A stretch of 7,469 nt of DNA from Candidatus Nanohalarchaeota archaeon. GTDB taxonomy: Archaea; EX4484-52; B79-G9. Below the pieces are notes generated by a model. That model was given only the letters and a program-made list of their open reading frames with translations, had not been told where the DNA came from and did no database searches. Every line of letters starts with the position of its first letter. Position 1 is the first letter of the stretch. The stretch lies in assembly GCA_030635525.1 (NCBI GenBank), contig DAOVYR010000052.1, forward strand, positions 1-7,469, given 5' to 3'. A program made the position numbers and the translations under genes. Of the stretch, positions 7,014-7,469 are shown in pieces.

Positions 7014-7042
7014 TGGGTTTTATTGCTTATAAAATTAACCCA
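7014..7042 (-). promoter_or_regulatory. Lipoprotein promoter region: TATA box within an inverted repeat
   Basis: TGGGTT (7014-7019) and AACCCA (7037-7042) form perfect 6-base inverted arms. Between them, on the minus strand, is TTTTATAAGC, a TATA-like core that would start transcription roughly 35-45 nt before the ATG at 6966. A symmetric site around a TATA box is a common place for an archaeal repressor to bind, so this may be an operator. A second A/T-rich candidate core lies at 6999-7007. No experimental support is available from sequence. Confidence 0.4.
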
Positions 7043-7064
7043 TGAAGGTTGTCATTTTTGATCG

Positions 7065-7073
7065 TATATAAAA
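7065..7073 (+). promoter_or_regulatory. TATA box upstream of RNA element B and srp54
   Basis: TATATAAAA is the best plus-strand TATA match in this intergenic region. A start site about 25-27 nt downstream (around 7094-7096) lies some 20 nt before RNA element B. A small hairpin (TTGGG/TCCAA, 7094-7107) would sit at the very 5' end of that transcript. It may drive element B alone or an element B-srp54 transcript. Confidence 0.55.
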
Positions 7074-7115
7074 TATCTACTCGATTAAAAAGCTTGGGAT
7101 TCTCCAATTTACACC

Positions 7116-7275
7116 ATAGTTCACGCCGTTACTACGTTGACAAATGTAACCAAAAAACAATAGGCGTTAACTATCCGGGCGAATCTCAAAGATTCGCTGG
7201 ATCATAAAAATCACAAAGTGATTTTTAATGATGTGGCAAAGACATATGGTCCAAAACGTTATGTCTTTGACTACA
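7116..7275 (+). ncRNA. Structured RNA element, copy B (unassigned class)
   Basis: Same fold as copy A at 1436-1591. P1 is TTCACGCC (7120-7127) with GGCGTTAA (7163-7170), carrying one C-U mismatch, around AACCAAAAAACAA (7148-7160). Hairpin 1 (7173-7202) has 8 bp on loop CAA, then a G-U, a bulged G and ATCC/GGAT. Hairpin 2 (7201-7232) has 10 bp on loop AAA, bulged A7228 and 4 bp. Hairpin 3 (7232-7275) has 9 bp under a 15-nt loop, bulged A7270, a G7235-U7272 wobble and three more pairs. Compared with A, P1 swaps U-A for C-G, hairpin 2 swaps C-G for A-U, and hairpin 3 swaps A-U for G-C, U-A for C-G and G-C for A-U. It lies 83 nt before srp54 on the same strand behind a good TATA box. It is not recognisable as SRP RNA. 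A stand-alone RNA or a leader regulator of srp54 are both open. Confidence 0.78.
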
Positions 7276-7326
7276 ACATCCCATGATTTTTGATAACCTG
7301 TGTGGTGTGGTTTTTGGCGGGCAATT

Positions 7327-7337
7327 CTTTTTTAAAA
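7327..7337 (+). promoter_or_regulatory. T-rich tract between RNA element B and srp54
   Basis: CTTTTTTAAAA sits inside a GCAATT (7321-7326)/AATTGC (7336-7341) inverted repeat. It could end an element B transcript, as U-rich runs do in archaea, or act as a separate srp54 TATA region about 25 nt before the ATG. The sequence does not decide between these. Confidence 0.35.
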
Positions 7338-7350
7338 TTGCAAATGAAAA

Positions 7351-7355
7351 GAGGT
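7351..7355 (+). promoter_or_regulatory. Ribosome binding site of srp54
   Basis: GAGGT, three bases before the ATG at 7359. An in-frame ATG at 7344 would place this site inside the coding region, so it decides for 7359. Confidence 0.6.
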
Positions 7356-7358
7356 TTT

Positions 7359-7469
7359 ATGTTCAACAAGATAAAGGATGCGCTCAACAAGTTCGCGCGC
7401 ATCGGCGTTGCCGACAAAAAGGCAGTGGACGAACTGGTAAAAGACATCCAGCGCACTCTCATCGCCTCA
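7359..7469 (+). CDS. srp54: Signal recognition particle protein SRP54, N-terminal fragment (cut by window edge)
   Basis: SRP54 is the GTPase of the signal recognition particle; it binds signal peptides emerging from ribosomes and docks with FtsY at the membrane. Only the first 37 residues are present, starting MFNKIKDALNKFA. The stretch ADKKAVDELVKDIQRTLIAS matches the N-domain helices of archaeal SRP54, where a DELVKDIQRALIQADV-like segment is typical. The G and M domains lie outside the window. The start at 7359 is chosen for the GAGGT site upstream and for agreement with the usual family N-terminus. RNA element B lies upstream in the same orientation. Codon use is richer in G+C (GCG, CGC, GGC) than in the unknown gene pair at 1653-3349. 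Confidence 0.9.
   Translation, partial: MFNKIKDALNKFARIGVADKKAVDELVKDIQRTLIAS

Noticed and set aside
7116..7275. Element B as SRP RNA, because it precedes srp54 and contains UGUAAC.
   Set aside because: It is about 160 nt, lacks the helix 8 GNAR-loop/AGCA-type S-domain signature, and copy A lacks the UGUAAC string. Location alone is not evidence.
1436..7275. The two RNA elements as ends of one composite transposon carrying mutS.
   Set aside because: No transposase or recombinase is visible between them, no target-site duplication is evident, and stem changes compensate each other. A small mobile repeat origin remains possible, but a composite element is not supported.
7271..7462. A 63-codon minus-strand open frame.
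   Set aside because: It is antisense to the start of srp54 and to its leader, with no recognisable protein features.
1..7469. CRISPR array, tRNA or rRNA genes.
   Set aside because: No regularly spaced repeats, cloverleaf or conserved rRNA segments were seen on either strand.

Overview
The window looks archaeal. The SRP54 start at the right edge reads like archaeal SRP54. Gene starts are preceded by TATA-box-like elements about 25-30 nt upstream rather than by -35/-10 pairs, and the lipoprotein follows an A/T-rich leader with a strong GGAGG ribosome binding site. Against this background sit bacterial-type mismatch repair genes, mutS and mutL, which in archaea have a patchy distribution usually attributed to horizontal transfer. 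The lineage cannot be fixed from this sequence; a euryarchaeote or a DPANN-type archaeon would both fit.

Layout from left to right: the N-terminal 461 codons of mutL (minus strand, 1-1383, cut by the window edge); a structured RNA element, copy A (1436-1591, plus strand); an AT-rich pair of convergent unknown genes (1653-2516 plus, 2549-3349 minus); a complete mutS (minus, 3435-6038); a predicted lipoprotein (minus, 6118-6966); a 392-nt intergenic region with promoters and a second structured RNA element, copy B (7116-7275, plus strand); and the first 37 codons of srp54 (plus, 7359 onward).

The main discovery candidate is the pair of RNA elements. Copies A and B, 5.7 kb apart and in the same orientation, fold into the same architecture: an outer P1 stem enclosing an A-rich region, followed by three hairpins. 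Single-base bulges and G-U wobbles sit at the same places in both copies. Stem sequences differ between the copies but the differences compensate, while loops and the A-rich segment are conserved in sequence. This is the signature of a structured RNA, and I cannot assign it to a class I know. A possible long-range contact joins the P1 loop to the loop of the last hairpin.

Functionally, MutS recognises mismatches and MutL (with the metal-dependent endonuclease motif visible) would nick the daughter strand. The two genes lie on the same strand but are separated by an AT-rich block of two unknown genes that share an identical 11-base promoter core, which suggests an insertion between mutS and mutL.
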